Under the pieces are notes generated by a model. The model was not told the origin of the DNA, ran no database searches, and worked only from the letters and a program-made list of their open reading frames with translations. DNA of 29,668 nt from an uncultured Lachnospiraceae bacterium (GTDB taxonomy: Bacteria; Bacillota_A; Clostridia; Lachnospirales; Lachnospiraceae), in NCBI GenBank assembly GCA_910587495.1, contig CAJUMT010000018.1, positions 1 to 29,668 on the forward strand. The letters are read 5' to 3'. Below, in pieces: positions 7,519-14,902 of this stretch (within the stretch, counting starts at the first letter, position 1; each line of letters opens with the position of its first letter). Made by a program: the position numbers and the translations under genes.

Positions 7519-8889
7519 TCACCGCACAAACAGTCGAACCAGCTTCTCTTTCATCTTGCTGTAAGGCTGATAACGCATAGGCAGATCCAACCATGTATAT
7601 TTTTTTACAATACTTTTCTCATGGCTGAATGTTTCGAAACTTTTCTTCCCATGGTAAGAACCCATACCGCTGTTCCCCACACCGCCAAAGCCCATATGGG
7701 ACGTAGCCAGATGGATAATAGTATCATTTACACAGCCGCCCCCGAAAGGTACGCTTTTCAAAAAATATTCCTCTGCTTTTTTATCAGAGGTAAACAGATA
7801 GAGAGCCAGCGGCCTGGGACGTCTTTTCACAAACGCAGACGCTTCCTTCCTGTCTGCCACTGTCAGAATCGGAAGAACAGGACCAAAGATTTCTTCCTGC
7901 ATCACAGGATCTTTTTCCGTCACGCCGTCAAGCACCGTCGGCGCGATCTGTAAGGCTGCTTCGTCGCTCTCGCCGCCCCAGACCAGTTTATTCTGATCAA
8001 TCAGCCCCAAAACTCTCCTGAAATGTTTCTGATTGACAATTTTTCCATAATCCGGGTTTTCAAGCGGTCTTTCTCCGTACTGTCTTATTATCTCTTCTTT
8101 GATACAGGCCAGAAGTTCATCTTTGATGCTCTGTTCCGCCAGCACATAATCCGGCGCCACGCAGGTCTGACCGCAGTTTAAATATTTACCGAATACCAGC
8201 CTTCTGGCCGTCAGCTTCAGATTGGCTGTATGGTCCACGATACAGGGACTTTTCCCGCCAAGTTCCAGCGTTACAGGCGTCAAATGGGCGGAAGCCTTCT
8301 CCATAACCGTCTTTCCCACCCGGACGCCGCCGGTGAAAAAGATGTGGTCAAATTTTTGGTTAAGAAGCTCCTGGTTTTCCTGCCTTCCGCCCTCCACAAC
8401 CGCGACATATTCTTCCGCAAACACTTCTCTTAGCATCCGTGCCAGCACTTTAGAAACAGCAGGCGCATAAGCCGACGGTTTTACAATACAGCAGTTTCCG
8501 GCAGCCAGCGCCCCAATCAGCGGCTCTAAGGTAAGCAGCACCGGATAATTCCAGGGAGACATAACAAGCACTACCCCATAGGGCTCCTGCACGGTAAAGC
8601 TTTTCGCATGAAACTGTGCAAGGGGCGTGTATACGCGCCGGTTCCTGCTCCAGGCACAAATATGTTTTTTTACATAGCGAAGTTCAGACAAAGTAAGCCC
8701 CACTTCGCACATATAGGCCTCTGCCCTGGATTTACCCAGATCTTCTTTCAGGGCCTGACATAACTTTTCTTCATAAACAAGCATCGCTTTTTCCAGCCTT
8801 TTAAGCGCCTGCACCCTGTAGCGGGGCGCAAGCGTTTTTCCTGACAGGAAAAAATCCCGCTGTTTTTTTACAACTGCTTCTGCCTGCAT
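7519..8889 (-). CDS. NAD(P)-dependent aldehyde dehydrogenase, ALDH class-3-like
   Basis: A 456-residue aldehyde dehydrogenase. Catalytic Cys243 lies in NCGQTCVAP and the general base Glu209 in LELGGKSP, matching the class-3 ALDH spacing. SPWNYPVLLTLEPL (111-124), FFTGGVRVGK (184-193) and EEIFGPVLP are the standard cofactor- and fold-defining motifs. The class oxidises aldehydes to carboxylates, often medium- and long-chain or aromatic ones. The gene starts three bases after the alcohol dehydrogenase stop, so the two form an alcohol/aldehyde conversion pair. The C-terminus carries a basic, hydrophobic tail (KMKEKLVRLFVR) that might touch the membrane, an inference only. Physiological substrate is unknown. 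Confidence 0.93.
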   Translation of the reverse strand: MQAEAVVKKQRDFFLSGKTLAPRYRVQALKRLEKAMLVYEEKLCQALKEDLGKSRAEAYMCEVGLTLSELRYVKKHICAWSRNRRVYTPLAQFHAKSFTVQEPYGVVLVMSPWNYPVLLTLEPLIGALAAGNCCIVKPSAYAPAVSKVLARMLREVFAEEYVAVVEGGRQENQELLNQKFDHIFFTGGVRVGKTVMEKASAHLTPVTLELGGKSPCIVDHTANLKLTARRLVFGKYLNCGQTCVAPDYVLAEQSIKDELLACIKEEIIRQYGERPLENPDYGKIVNQKHFRRVLGLIDQNKLVWGGESDEAALQIAPTVLDGVTEKDPVMQEEIFGPVLPILTVADRKEASAFVKRRPRPLALYLFTSDKKAEEYFLKSVPFGGGCVNDTIIHLATSHMGFGGVGNSGMGSYHGKKSFETFSHEKSIVKKYTWLDLPMRYQPYSKMKEKLVRLFVR

Positions 8890-8892
8890 AGT

Positions 8893-10095
8893 TTAACTGC
8901 CCTTTACTTTATAATAGATTTCTTCCAGCTCCCTGCGATTCATAAGCATGGGAACCGGATACAGCGGATTGGCTTCCTGATCTGCATGACGGGCCATCAC
9001 AGGAATATCCTCTTCACAAATTTCCGGCAGATGACGGGGAATCTCCATGGAATCGTTCATCTGCACAATCCAGTCTACAAACCGCAAGGCAGCTTCCTGG
9101 TCTTTCATTTTCCTGTCTACCACACCGGCATTTTTCGCCAGTCTGGCTAATTTCTTTTCACAGGCCGGACCATATATCTTAAGAACAATGGGCAAAGTCA
9201 CCGCATTGGCAAGGCCGTGAGGCGTCCCGTACTGCCCGCCCAGCGAATGGGCCACCGCATGGACGTATCCCACATAAGATTTAGTAAACGCCACCCCCGC
9301 GCAGTAAGCTGCTTTTAGCATACCGCTTCTGGCTTCTTTGTCCTGTCCGTCGTCGTAGGCCGCTTTCAGATATTGATAGACCAGGTGTACCGCTTCTTCT
9401 GCCATCTGCCGGGTTTCTTTTGTGGTAGAGCCGCCGATATAAGCCTCTACTGCATGGGTCAAAGCGTCCATGCCTGTGGTAGCTGTGATCTGCCTGGGAA
9501 GCCCTGTAGTCTCGTGATAGTCCAGCACTGCATAGCGGGGAATCAGGCTAAAATCATTGATGGGATATTTATGACGCTTTTCACTGTCCGTAATCACCGC
9601 CGCCAGTGTGGTCTCGCTGCCTGTCCCGGCAGTGGTCGGAACCGCAATCAGAAGCGGGAGCTTTTTATGTACCTTTAAAAGCCCTTTCATCTGACGGATA
9701 CTCTGCTTTGGCTTTACGATCCTGGCTCCCGCCGCTTTGGCGCAGTCCATAGAAGATCCTCCTCCAAAAGCTATGATCGCCTGGGCGCCTTCTTTTAAAT
9801 ACAGTTCCCTTGCTTCTTCCACATTCCAGATCGTAGGGTTAGCCACGGTCCGGTCATAGATACAGTAGGAAATCCCTCCTTCTTCCAGGCTTTTCTCAAG
9901 AAATTTCGTAAGGCCTAAAGCACGGATTCCCTGATCAGTAACAATCATGACAGAATCAATGTTTTTCTTTTTACACACATCCCCGATCCCTGCCACCGAC
10001 GGGATAATTCTGGGATTTCTGTAGGGCAGAAACGGAAGCGCCGCCCTGAAAATTTTCTGAAATATTCTGCAATAAATTTTTCTGGCTGTCCACAT
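8893..10095 (-). CDS. Iron-containing (group III) alcohol dehydrogenase
   Basis: A 400-residue Fe-ADH. The NAD(P)-binding motif GGGSSMD is at residues 111-117, and the four metal ligands are Asp210, His214, His279 and His293, spaced as in FucO/butanol dehydrogenases. PTTAGTGSE (153-161) is another family motif. It interconverts an alcohol and an aldehyde with NAD(P)H. The N-terminal 25 residues (FQKIFRAALPFLPYRNP) are an unusual basic/hydrophobic extension before the first strand. The ATG at 10095 has AAGGAG nine bases upstream. With the aldehyde dehydrogenase next to it, a two-step alcohol-to-acid or acid-side redox balance pathway is plausible. Substrate is not evident. Confidence 0.93.
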   Translation of the reverse strand: MWTARKIYCRIFQKIFRAALPFLPYRNPRIIPSVAGIGDVCKKKNIDSVMIVTDQGIRALGLTKFLEKSLEEGGISYCIYDRTVANPTIWNVEEARELYLKEGAQAIIAFGGGSSMDCAKAAGARIVKPKQSIRQMKGLLKVHKKLPLLIAVPTTAGTGSETTLAAVITDSEKRHKYPINDFSLIPRYAVLDYHETTGLPRQITATTGMDALTHAVEAYIGGSTTKETRQMAEEAVHLVYQYLKAAYDDGQDKEARSGMLKAAYCAGVAFTKSYVGYVHAVAHSLGGQYGTPHGLANAVTLPIVLKIYGPACEKKLARLAKNAGVVDRKMKDQEAALRFVDWIVQMNDSMEIPRHLPEICEEDIPVMARHADQEANPLYPVPMLMNRRELEEIYYKVKGS

Positions 10096-10112
10096 ACTTT
10101 TTTACTCCTTAT

Positions 10113-10150
10113 ATTCAAGTGTTAAGTATACCCCTTTTTTGCTCCCCGAA
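10113..10150 (-). promoter_or_regulatory. Possible promoter of the alcohol/aldehyde dehydrogenase pair
   Basis: On the minus strand a TATACT element lies just upstream of the alcohol dehydrogenase ribosome binding site and after the metal permease stop region. A weak TTGTTC sits 17 bases before it. Only the -10 is convincing; read-through from the metal-transport operon is an alternative. Confidence 0.35.
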
Positions 10151-10976
10151 CAACCCCTCCGGCAAAACTGCACAAAGCGAACATTCCGATGTCCACGCAC
10201 ACAATTGTAGCGCCCACCGGTGTGGAAGCCAGAATAGACAAAAGGATCCCCGATGCCGCGCAAACTACGGACAGCACCGCCGAAGCCAGAATTACGCCCC
10301 GAAAACTTTTGAACAGACGCATGGCCGTAAGAGCCGGAAAGATGATTAAGGCTGATATCAGCAGCGACCCGACCAGCTTCATTGCAAGCACGATCACGCA
10401 CGCCGTGACCACTGCCACCAGAAGATTATAAAACTCCGTATGCATGCCCGAAGCCCGCGCAAATGTTTCATCAAAGGTCACGGAAAAAATCCGGTGGTAG
10501 AACAGGATAAAGATAAACACCACCAGCACGGAGAGCGCCGTGCAAATCCACACGTCAGCCAAAGTAAGGGTCAATATCGCCGTGGAACCAAATAAGGTAC
10601 TGCAGACGTCGCCTGTCAGATTGGCGGATTTAGAAAATAAATTCAAAAACAGATACCCAAAAGCCAGCGCCCCTACAGAGATCATGGCTATAGCCGCGTC
10701 CCCTTTCAGTTTCGCGTTCTGCCCTGTACGAAGCAGCAGTACCGCCGCCAGCACCGTGAACGGCAAAACGACCGCCGTATCGTTTCCCACATCCAGCACT
10801 GCCGCTACGGCCATAGCGCCAAACGCCACATGGGAAAGCCCGTCCCCGATAAAGGAAAAACGCTTCAGCACAAGGGAAACGCCCAAAAGGGAAGAAGACA
10901 ACGCAATCAATACTCCCACGATCATGGCGTATCTTACAAAAGGATAACTGAAATAGATTTTAAGCATCTGCAGCAT
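10122..10976 (-). CDS. Metal ABC transporter permease, ZnuB/ABC-3 family
   Basis: A 284-residue permease with about eight membrane segments. FIGDGLSHVAFGAMAVA near residues 42-58 is the ABC-3 signature, and MKLVGSLLISALIIFPALTA is the conserved late helix pair. It imports a divalent metal, probably zinc or manganese, together with the ATPase and lipoprotein encoded upstream. The longest frame starts at 11105, inside the ATPase gene, but AGGAGG eight bases before the ATG at 10976 sets the start there and gives a normal N-terminus. The start lies 17 bases inside the end of the ATPase gene, so the two are coupled. The metal is inferred from the Fur-family regulator in the operon, not from this sequence. 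Confidence 0.92.
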   Translation of the reverse strand: MLQMLKIYFSYPFVRYAMIVGVLIALSSSLLGVSLVLKRFSFIGDGLSHVAFGAMAVAAVLDVGNDTAVVLPFTVLAAVLLLRTGQNAKLKGDAAIAMISVGALAFGYLFLNLFSKSANLTGDVCSTLFGSTAILTLTLADVWICTALSVLVVFIFILFYHRIFSVTFDETFARASGMHTEFYNLLVAVVTACVIVLAMKLVGSLLISALIIFPALTAMRLFKSFRGVILASAVLSVVCAASGILLSILASTPVGATIVCVDIGMFALCSFAGGVVRGAKKGYT

Positions 10977-11679
10977 ACTTTGCGCCTCCTGTATATTTTC
11001 TGCCGATCTCACTTTGTATATATTCGTCTTTCGTCCCGAAAAACAGCGGTTCCTCACTAATATGCAGGATATGATCCGCATAGGCGACAGCAGCCTGCAC
11101 ATCATGGGAAACCATAAGGATCGTGATCCCTTCCTCCCGATTCAGTTTTTTAAGGAGGCTGTACATCTCCTGCATGGCTCCGGGATCCAGCCCAGCAGTA
11201 GGTTCATCTAAAAGAAGCATGGATTTTGTCGCGCAAAGAGCCCGGGCCAACAGGACTCTTTGCTGCTGCCCTCCGGAAAGTTCACGATAGCAGCGATCAG
11301 CCAGATGGGTGATGCCAAGCTTCTCCATGTGTTCCATGGCCGTCTGTTTCTCCCGCCTTCCATAAAAAGGCCTCCATCCAAAACGGCCTAAGCAACCGGA
11401 CAGAACAATCTCACGCACAGAAGCCGGAAAATCTTTTTGGACGATGGTCTGCTGCGGAAGATAGCCGATACCTCCGCCCGAAAGACTTTCATCCATATGG
11501 ATTTCCCCTGACATGGGAGGTTTCAGGTGGAGAAGCGCTTTGATCAGCGTACTTTTCCCGGAGCCGTTTTCTCCCACAATGCACAGGTAGTCTCCCCTGT
11601 GTACTTCAAAATTCAGGTCTTTTACTACAGTTTTACCTTCATATCCCAGCGTTACGTTTTTGCATAAGATCTGGATCAC
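10960..11679 (-). CDS. Metal ABC transporter ATP-binding protein, ZnuC-like
   Basis: A 239-residue ATPase with Walker A GENGSGKS at 36-43, a Q-loop at YLPQQ, signature LSGGQQQ at 134-140, Walker B MLLLDEP at 154-160 and an H-loop in MVSHD. It energises the ABC-3 permease. The GTG start at 11679 overlaps the stop of the lipoprotein gene as GTGA and has a GGGGGTGGAG site upstream. The final codons contain the ribosome binding site of the permease. It is the third gene in the regulator-lipoprotein-ATPase-permease operon. Confidence 0.94.
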   Translation of the reverse strand: MIQILCKNVTLGYEGKTVVKDLNFEVHRGDYLCIVGENGSGKSTLIKALLHLKPPMSGEIHMDESLSGGGIGYLPQQTIVQKDFPASVREIVLSGCLGRFGWRPFYGRREKQTAMEHMEKLGITHLADRCYRELSGGQQQRVLLARALCATKSMLLLDEPTAGLDPGAMQEMYSLLKKLNREEGITILMVSHDVQAAVAYADHILHISEEPLFFGTKDEYIQSEIGRKYTGGAKYAADA

Positions 11680-12689
11680 TGCTCCACCCCCTGGTTATCG
11701 CTCTGTTTAAGAGCTTCTTTTAATACAGACAGATTTCTTTCCATAATGGCCAGATAGGTTTCTCCACTTTTTATATCCCGCTCGCTGACAGACTGCATGG
11801 AATCTAACATCAACACTTTCTGACTTCTGGTTTTTGTACTGCCTGCGATGGTGTTTGCTACCGACTGGTCAGAGCCGTCTATGGTAAGTACGGTCGGAAG
11901 CGAAAGCTCGTCCGCCTTTTCTGCCAGATACGCGATGGTGTAAAAACTTGCTTCTGTCTCCGCGGAACACCCTGCAAATGCCGCATAATAGGTTAGATCA
12001 TAGTCGTCTGTCAGATAGCGGAAAGGGAAACGGTCTCCGAACAGAAGTACCGGCCGGGATACGGACGCAGCCGTCTCGCAGTATGCCTCATCCAACGCAT
12101 GCAGTTTTGTCTGATAAGCTACACTGTTTTCCTCATAAACTGCCGCATGTATGTCGTCTAATTCACAAAGCAAGTCTGTGATCCTGCTGCATACATTCTC
12201 GGCATTTCTAAGAGAAAGCCAGACATGCTCATCATACTCGGGAGCTTCTTCTTTCTCTTCATGTTCCTCATGTCCGCGGCTTTTTTTCATACCGTCCACA
12301 TGTTCCTCCTCTTTGACGGAATTTTCCAGAAGTTCCATCAGGTTTAACTCCTTCCGCTCCGGATTTTTCGTATTCTCAAGGGCGTCGCCAACCCAAAAAT
12401 CCGATTCACCGCCCACATAAATGAACAAGTCCGCTTTTGCAATTTTCGTCATATCCCACACGGTGGGCTGGTAACTGTGCATATCTGTACCGTTTTTCAT
12501 CAGAAGCGTAAGTTCCGCCCCATCCGCCTCGTCTCCAAGGATCTGCTTCACCCAGTCATATGCAGGAAAGATTGTACACACGATCTTTAGACGATCCTCT
12601 TCCTGCTCCGCCCCGGATTCCCCTACAGCGCAGCCTGTCAGAAGTACAGCTGTAATTCCTGCCAGAAGGAGCAAATATAGATTCTTCAT
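11676..12689 (-). CDS. Metal-binding lipoprotein, ZnuA/cluster A-I family, with altered third ligand site
   Basis: A 337-residue lipoprotein with lipobox LTGC and lipidated Cys20. The first metal His is His71 (GTDMHSYQPT). A charged loop at about 126-152 is rich in His, Glu and Lys (His130, His140, His143), as in zinc-type A-I proteins, and His155 follows in DEHVW. The usual HxAFxYL segment is here GDRFPFRYLTDDY (218-230), so the canonical third His is replaced. Asp271 in LTIDGSD could be the last ligand. It would bind metal outside the cell and hand it to the ABC-3 permease. Four-base ATGA overlap with the upstream regulator gene shows tight coupling. Zinc is the likelier metal because of the His-rich loop, but this is inference. 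Confidence 0.9.
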   Translation of the reverse strand: MKNLYLLLLAGITAVLLTGCAVGESGAEQEEDRLKIVCTIFPAYDWVKQILGDEADGAELTLLMKNGTDMHSYQPTVWDMTKIAKADLFIYVGGESDFWVGDALENTKNPERKELNLMELLENSVKEEEHVDGMKKSRGHEEHEEKEEAPEYDEHVWLSLRNAENVCSRITDLLCELDDIHAAVYEENSVAYQTKLHALDEAYCETAASVSRPVLLFGDRFPFRYLTDDYDLTYYAAFAGCSAETEASFYTIAYLAEKADELSLPTVLTIDGSDQSVANTIAGSTKTRSQKVLMLDSMQSVSERDIKSGETYLAIMERNLSVLKEALKQSDNQGVEQ

Positions 12690-13108
12690 GGTTGACTCTC
12701 CTCTGTTTGACAGCCTTCACAGTGTCCAAATAATATAGTCATACCCTCGTCAATCCGAAAGTGATGCTTCTTCATTACTTTAAGAAGCAGTTCTTCGCTC
12801 TCCGTATCTTCCATATGGTACAGTTTACCGCATACCGAACATTTCATATGCAGATGGTTTTCACAGTGTTCGCCGCATACCATCTGATACAGAAATTTTC
12901 GGCTGCCTTCTTTTACAAAGCGCTTTACAAGCCCTTCCTCCACCAACTTCGGCATAATACGGTATATGGTGCTTTTACCCGGCGTACACAGAACCGCCGG
13001 TTCTTCTTTTAATCTCTCACACAGTTCTTCTATGGTAAATGTTTCCTCACTGTGCGCCTTCATATATGCCAGCAGAATCTTCTTCTGTTCTGTCTGATAC
13101 TGCGCCAT
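12686..13108 (-). CDS. Fur-family metal-responsive transcription regulator, probably Zur-like
   Basis: A 140-residue Fur-superfamily repressor. The winged-helix recognition helix contains KSTIYRIMPKLVEEGLV at residues 45-61. Two structural-zinc CxxC pairs are present, Cys90/Cys93 and Cys130/Cys133, and the sensing region has HLHMKC at 85-90. It starts the operon that encodes a metal ABC importer, with four-base overlap to the lipoprotein gene, so self-regulated metal homeostasis is likely. A perfect inverted repeat overlying the -10 box just upstream is the obvious operator. Zinc (Zur) is favoured by the transporter type; peroxide-sensing PerR or iron Fur cannot be excluded from sequence. Confidence 0.9.
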   Translation of the reverse strand: MAQYQTEQKKILLAYMKAHSEETFTIEELCERLKEEPAVLCTPGKSTIYRIMPKLVEEGLVKRFVKEGSRKFLYQMVCGEHCENHLHMKCSVCGKLYHMEDTESEELLLKVMKKHHFRIDEGMTILFGHCEGCQTEESQP

Positions 13109-13119
13109 AAGATCCCTCC

Positions 13120-13142
13120 AATATGAGAATTACTCTCATATT
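13120..13142. promoter_or_regulatory. Fur-family operator: perfect 9-bp inverted repeat
   Basis: The arms AATATGAGA and TCTCATATT are exact inverse complements around a five-base centre. The core TGAGAAT-T-ACTCTCA resembles the 7-1-7 layout of Fur/Zur/PerR boxes. It covers the -10 hexamer and transcription start of the regulator-transporter operon and lies 11 bases before the regulator start codon, ideal for repression. Confidence 0.75.
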
Positions 13143-13167
13143 ATAAGATAGTTTTGAAAAATGTCAA
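13140..13167 (-). promoter_or_regulatory. Consensus sigma-A promoter of the metal-transport operon
   Basis: On the minus strand TTGACA (13167-13162) and TATAAT (13145-13140) match both consensus hexamers, with a 16-base spacer. Three bases of the -10 are inside the Fur-type inverted repeat, so repressor and polymerase would compete. Confidence 0.82.
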
Positions 13168-13175
13168 GGAACCTT

Positions 13176-13204
13176 TTGACTTTTTGCTGCATTTTTGATA
13201 AGAT
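13176..13204 (+). promoter_or_regulatory. Sigma-A promoter of the yjfB-like gene
   Basis: TTGACT (13176-13181) and TAAGAT (13199-13204) are 17 bases apart on the plus strand, giving a start near 13211. It diverges from the metal-operon promoter; the two -35 boxes are only eight bases apart. Confidence 0.6.
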
Positions 13205-13225
13205 AGGAAAAACGGAGGTGACAGT

Positions 13226-13405
13226 ATGGATATTTCAGGATTGTCGATGTCCATTCCTACGGACAGGATCAATACAGGATTGGAGATGGTTCTTTTGTCC
13301 AAAGTGCTGGATACTGCGGAAGCAACCGGAGAAGCATTGGATAAGATGATGGATTCCGTGCCCATTGTACCAGGCTTAGGAGAGAATATTGATATACGGG
13401 TATAG
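13226..13405 (+). CDS. YjfB-like small protein (putative motility protein family)
   Basis: A 59-residue reading frame starting at ATG 13226 with GGAGGTG five bases upstream. It begins MDISGLSMSIP, has a central amphipathic helix (EMVLLSKVLDTAEATGEALDKMM) and ends NIDIRV. This start MDI-x-x-LSM and end (N)-x-DIRV pattern is that of the YjfB family, annotated as putative motility proteins in Firmicutes; function is not established. No flagellar gene is visible in the window, so motility is not supported by context. It has its own promoter and a hairpin downstream, so it looks monocistronic. It is easily missed because of its size and because another frame of similar length overlaps it. Confidence 0.78.
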   Translation: MDISGLSMSIPTDRINTGLEMVLLSKVLDTAEATGEALDKMMDSVPIVPGLGENIDIRV

Positions 13406-13445
13406 TATGGTATGAGGCTGTTGAATTAAATAGTTGGTCGTGTAT

Positions 13446-13478
13446 GCCTGCTGTCCGGCGTGATGTCCGGCAGCAGGC
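13446..13478 (+). terminator. Terminator-like hairpin after the yjfB-like gene
   Basis: GCCTGCTG-T-CCGG pairs with CCGG-CAGCAGGC around an eight-base loop, a 12-bp stem with one bulged T. The following T tract is short and broken (TTTGTGTATATT), so termination may be partial. It separates the small gene from nth. Confidence 0.6.
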
Positions 13479-13528
13479 TTTGTGTATATTAAAGAAAGGT
13501 TATGGAAGCAGATCAGGGGGAATAAACC

Positions 13529-14176
13529 ATGAAAAAAGAGACACGAAAGAAAAAACTGGCGCTTCAGATCATTGAACGCTTGAAAGATGAATATCCGGAT
13601 GCCGGGTGTACCCTGGATTATGACGACGCCTGGAAGCTTTTGGTGAGCGTGCGGCTGGCAGCTCAGTGTACAGACGCCAGAGTCAATGTAGTGGTGGAAA
13701 AGTTATATGAAAAATTTCCCGATGTGGAAGCGCTGGCGGAAGCGGGAGCGGATGCCATTGAAGAGATTGTACGGCCCTGCGGCCTGGGGAAAAGTAAAGC
13801 CAGGGACATCAGCGCCTGCATGAAGATGATAAAAGAACAATACGACGGCAAAGTGCCGGATAAGTTCGAGGATCTGTTAAAACTTCCGGGCGTCGGCAGG
13901 AAAAGCGCGAATCTGATCATGGGAGATGTGTTTGGAAAACCCGCTATCGTCACAGATACCCACTGTATTCGCCTGGTGAACCGGATGGGTCTGGTGGACG
14001 GAATCAAAGAGCCGAAAAAAGTGGAGATGGAACTGTGGAAACTGATTCCGCCGGAAGAAGGCAGTGATTTTTGCCATCGCCTGGTATACCATGGAAGGGA
14101 TGTATGCACCGCCCGGACAAAACCTTACTGCGACCGATGCTGTATAAAAGATCTGTGCGCGAAGGCAGGGGTGTGA
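13529..14176 (+). CDS. nth: Endonuclease III, base-excision repair DNA glycosylase/AP lyase
   Basis: A 215-residue HhH-GPD protein. The helix-hairpin-helix LPGVGRKSAN carries the catalytic Lys, VTDTHCIRLVNRMG carries the catalytic Asp, and the C-terminus holds the four-Cys [4Fe-4S] loop. It removes oxidised pyrimidines from DNA and nicks the abasic site. The first Cys spacing is seven residues (CTARTKPYC) where six is usual; the others are two and five. The ATG at 13529 follows a CAGGGGGAA ribosome binding site. It converges on the response regulator gene with an 18-base gap that has no clear terminator. Confidence 0.95.
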   Translation: MKKETRKKKLALQIIERLKDEYPDAGCTLDYDDAWKLLVSVRLAAQCTDARVNVVVEKLYEKFPDVEALAEAGADAIEEIVRPCGLGKSKARDISACMKMIKEQYDGKVPDKFEDLLKLPGVGRKSANLIMGDVFGKPAIVTDTHCIRLVNRMGLVDGIKEPKKVEMELWKLIPPEEGSDFCHRLVYHGRDVCTARTKPYCDRCCIKDLCAKAGV

Positions 14177-14194
14177 CTTGCAATACACCATGCT

Positions 14195-14902
14195 TCAGTC
14201 CGGGTCCACAATCCGATAACCCACGCCTACTTCCGTAAAGATAAACTGCGGCTGCGCCGGATTTTTCTCGATTTTCCGGCGGATATTGGCCATGTTGACC
14301 CGCAAAATTCTGTTATCGGTCTTCATATTGGGTCCCCAGATTTCTTTAATGATAAAATCGTAGGTCAGAACCTTGCCTCCATATCTGCCCAGAAGACTTA
14401 CCAGTTTATACTCATTCTGGGTCAGATTCGCATCTTCTCCGTTAATATATACGCGATGCTTATCATAGTCGATGACCAGCGCGCCGGAACGGTAGATACC
14501 AGTCTGCATCCCGTCCGGACCCATATGCGCCGCCCGGGCGTGGCGAATGGCTGTCCGAATCCTGGCCAGAAGCTCAGAAGTGCCAAAGGGTTTGGTAATG
14601 TAGTCGTCGGCGCCCATATCAAGCGCCTCCACTTTATCCCTCTCATGCGTACGGGCAGACACCACAATCACCGGCATGGCGGACCACTCCCGAATATTTT
14701 TCAGTATCTTTGTACCGTCCATATCCGGCAGTCCCAGGTCAAGAATCACTACGTCCGGACATTGAGATGTAACCAGACTGTAAGCTTCCGTGCCCGTATT
14801 GGCCATGAGCACATCATAATTGTTCGCTTCAAGAACCGTCCGAAAGAAATTGCGGATACTTTTATCGTCCTCCACTACCAGTACTCTATCCCTGATGTCC
14901 AT
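14195..14902 (-). CDS. OmpR-family response regulator, KdpE-like
   Basis: A 235-residue two-domain regulator. The receiver has the acidic pair Glu11/Asp12-Asp13, phospho-acceptor Asp55 (VILDLGLPDMDG) and Lys104 (YITKPFG). A winged-helix DNA-binding domain fills about residues 135-232 (LTQNEYKLVSLLGRYGGKVLTY, then RVNMANIRRKIE). Sequence style is KdpE-like. Its start codon lies 17 bases inside the end of the kinase gene with GAGGAG/GGAG upstream, so kinase and regulator are co-translated. KdpDE systems normally govern potassium uptake, but there is no kdpFABC, Trk or Ktr gene here, so the target is open. Confidence 0.93.
   Translation of the reverse strand: MDIRDRVLVVEDDKSIRNFFRTVLEANNYDVLMANTGTEAYSLVTSQCPDVVILDLGLPDMDGTKILKNIREWSAMPVIVVSARTHERDKVEALDMGADDYITKPFGTSELLARIRTAIRHARAAHMGPDGMQTGIYRSGALVIDYDKHRVYINGEDANLTQNEYKLVSLLGRYGGKVLTYDFIIKEIWGPNMKTDNRILRVNMANIRRKIEKNPAQPQFIFTEVGVGYRIVDPD

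Noticed and set aside
13161..13349. A 62-codon plus-strand frame overlapping the yjfB-like gene
   Set aside because: It lies over both promoters of the intergenic region, has no ribosome binding site, and its product has no recognisable features, unlike the 13226-13405 frame.
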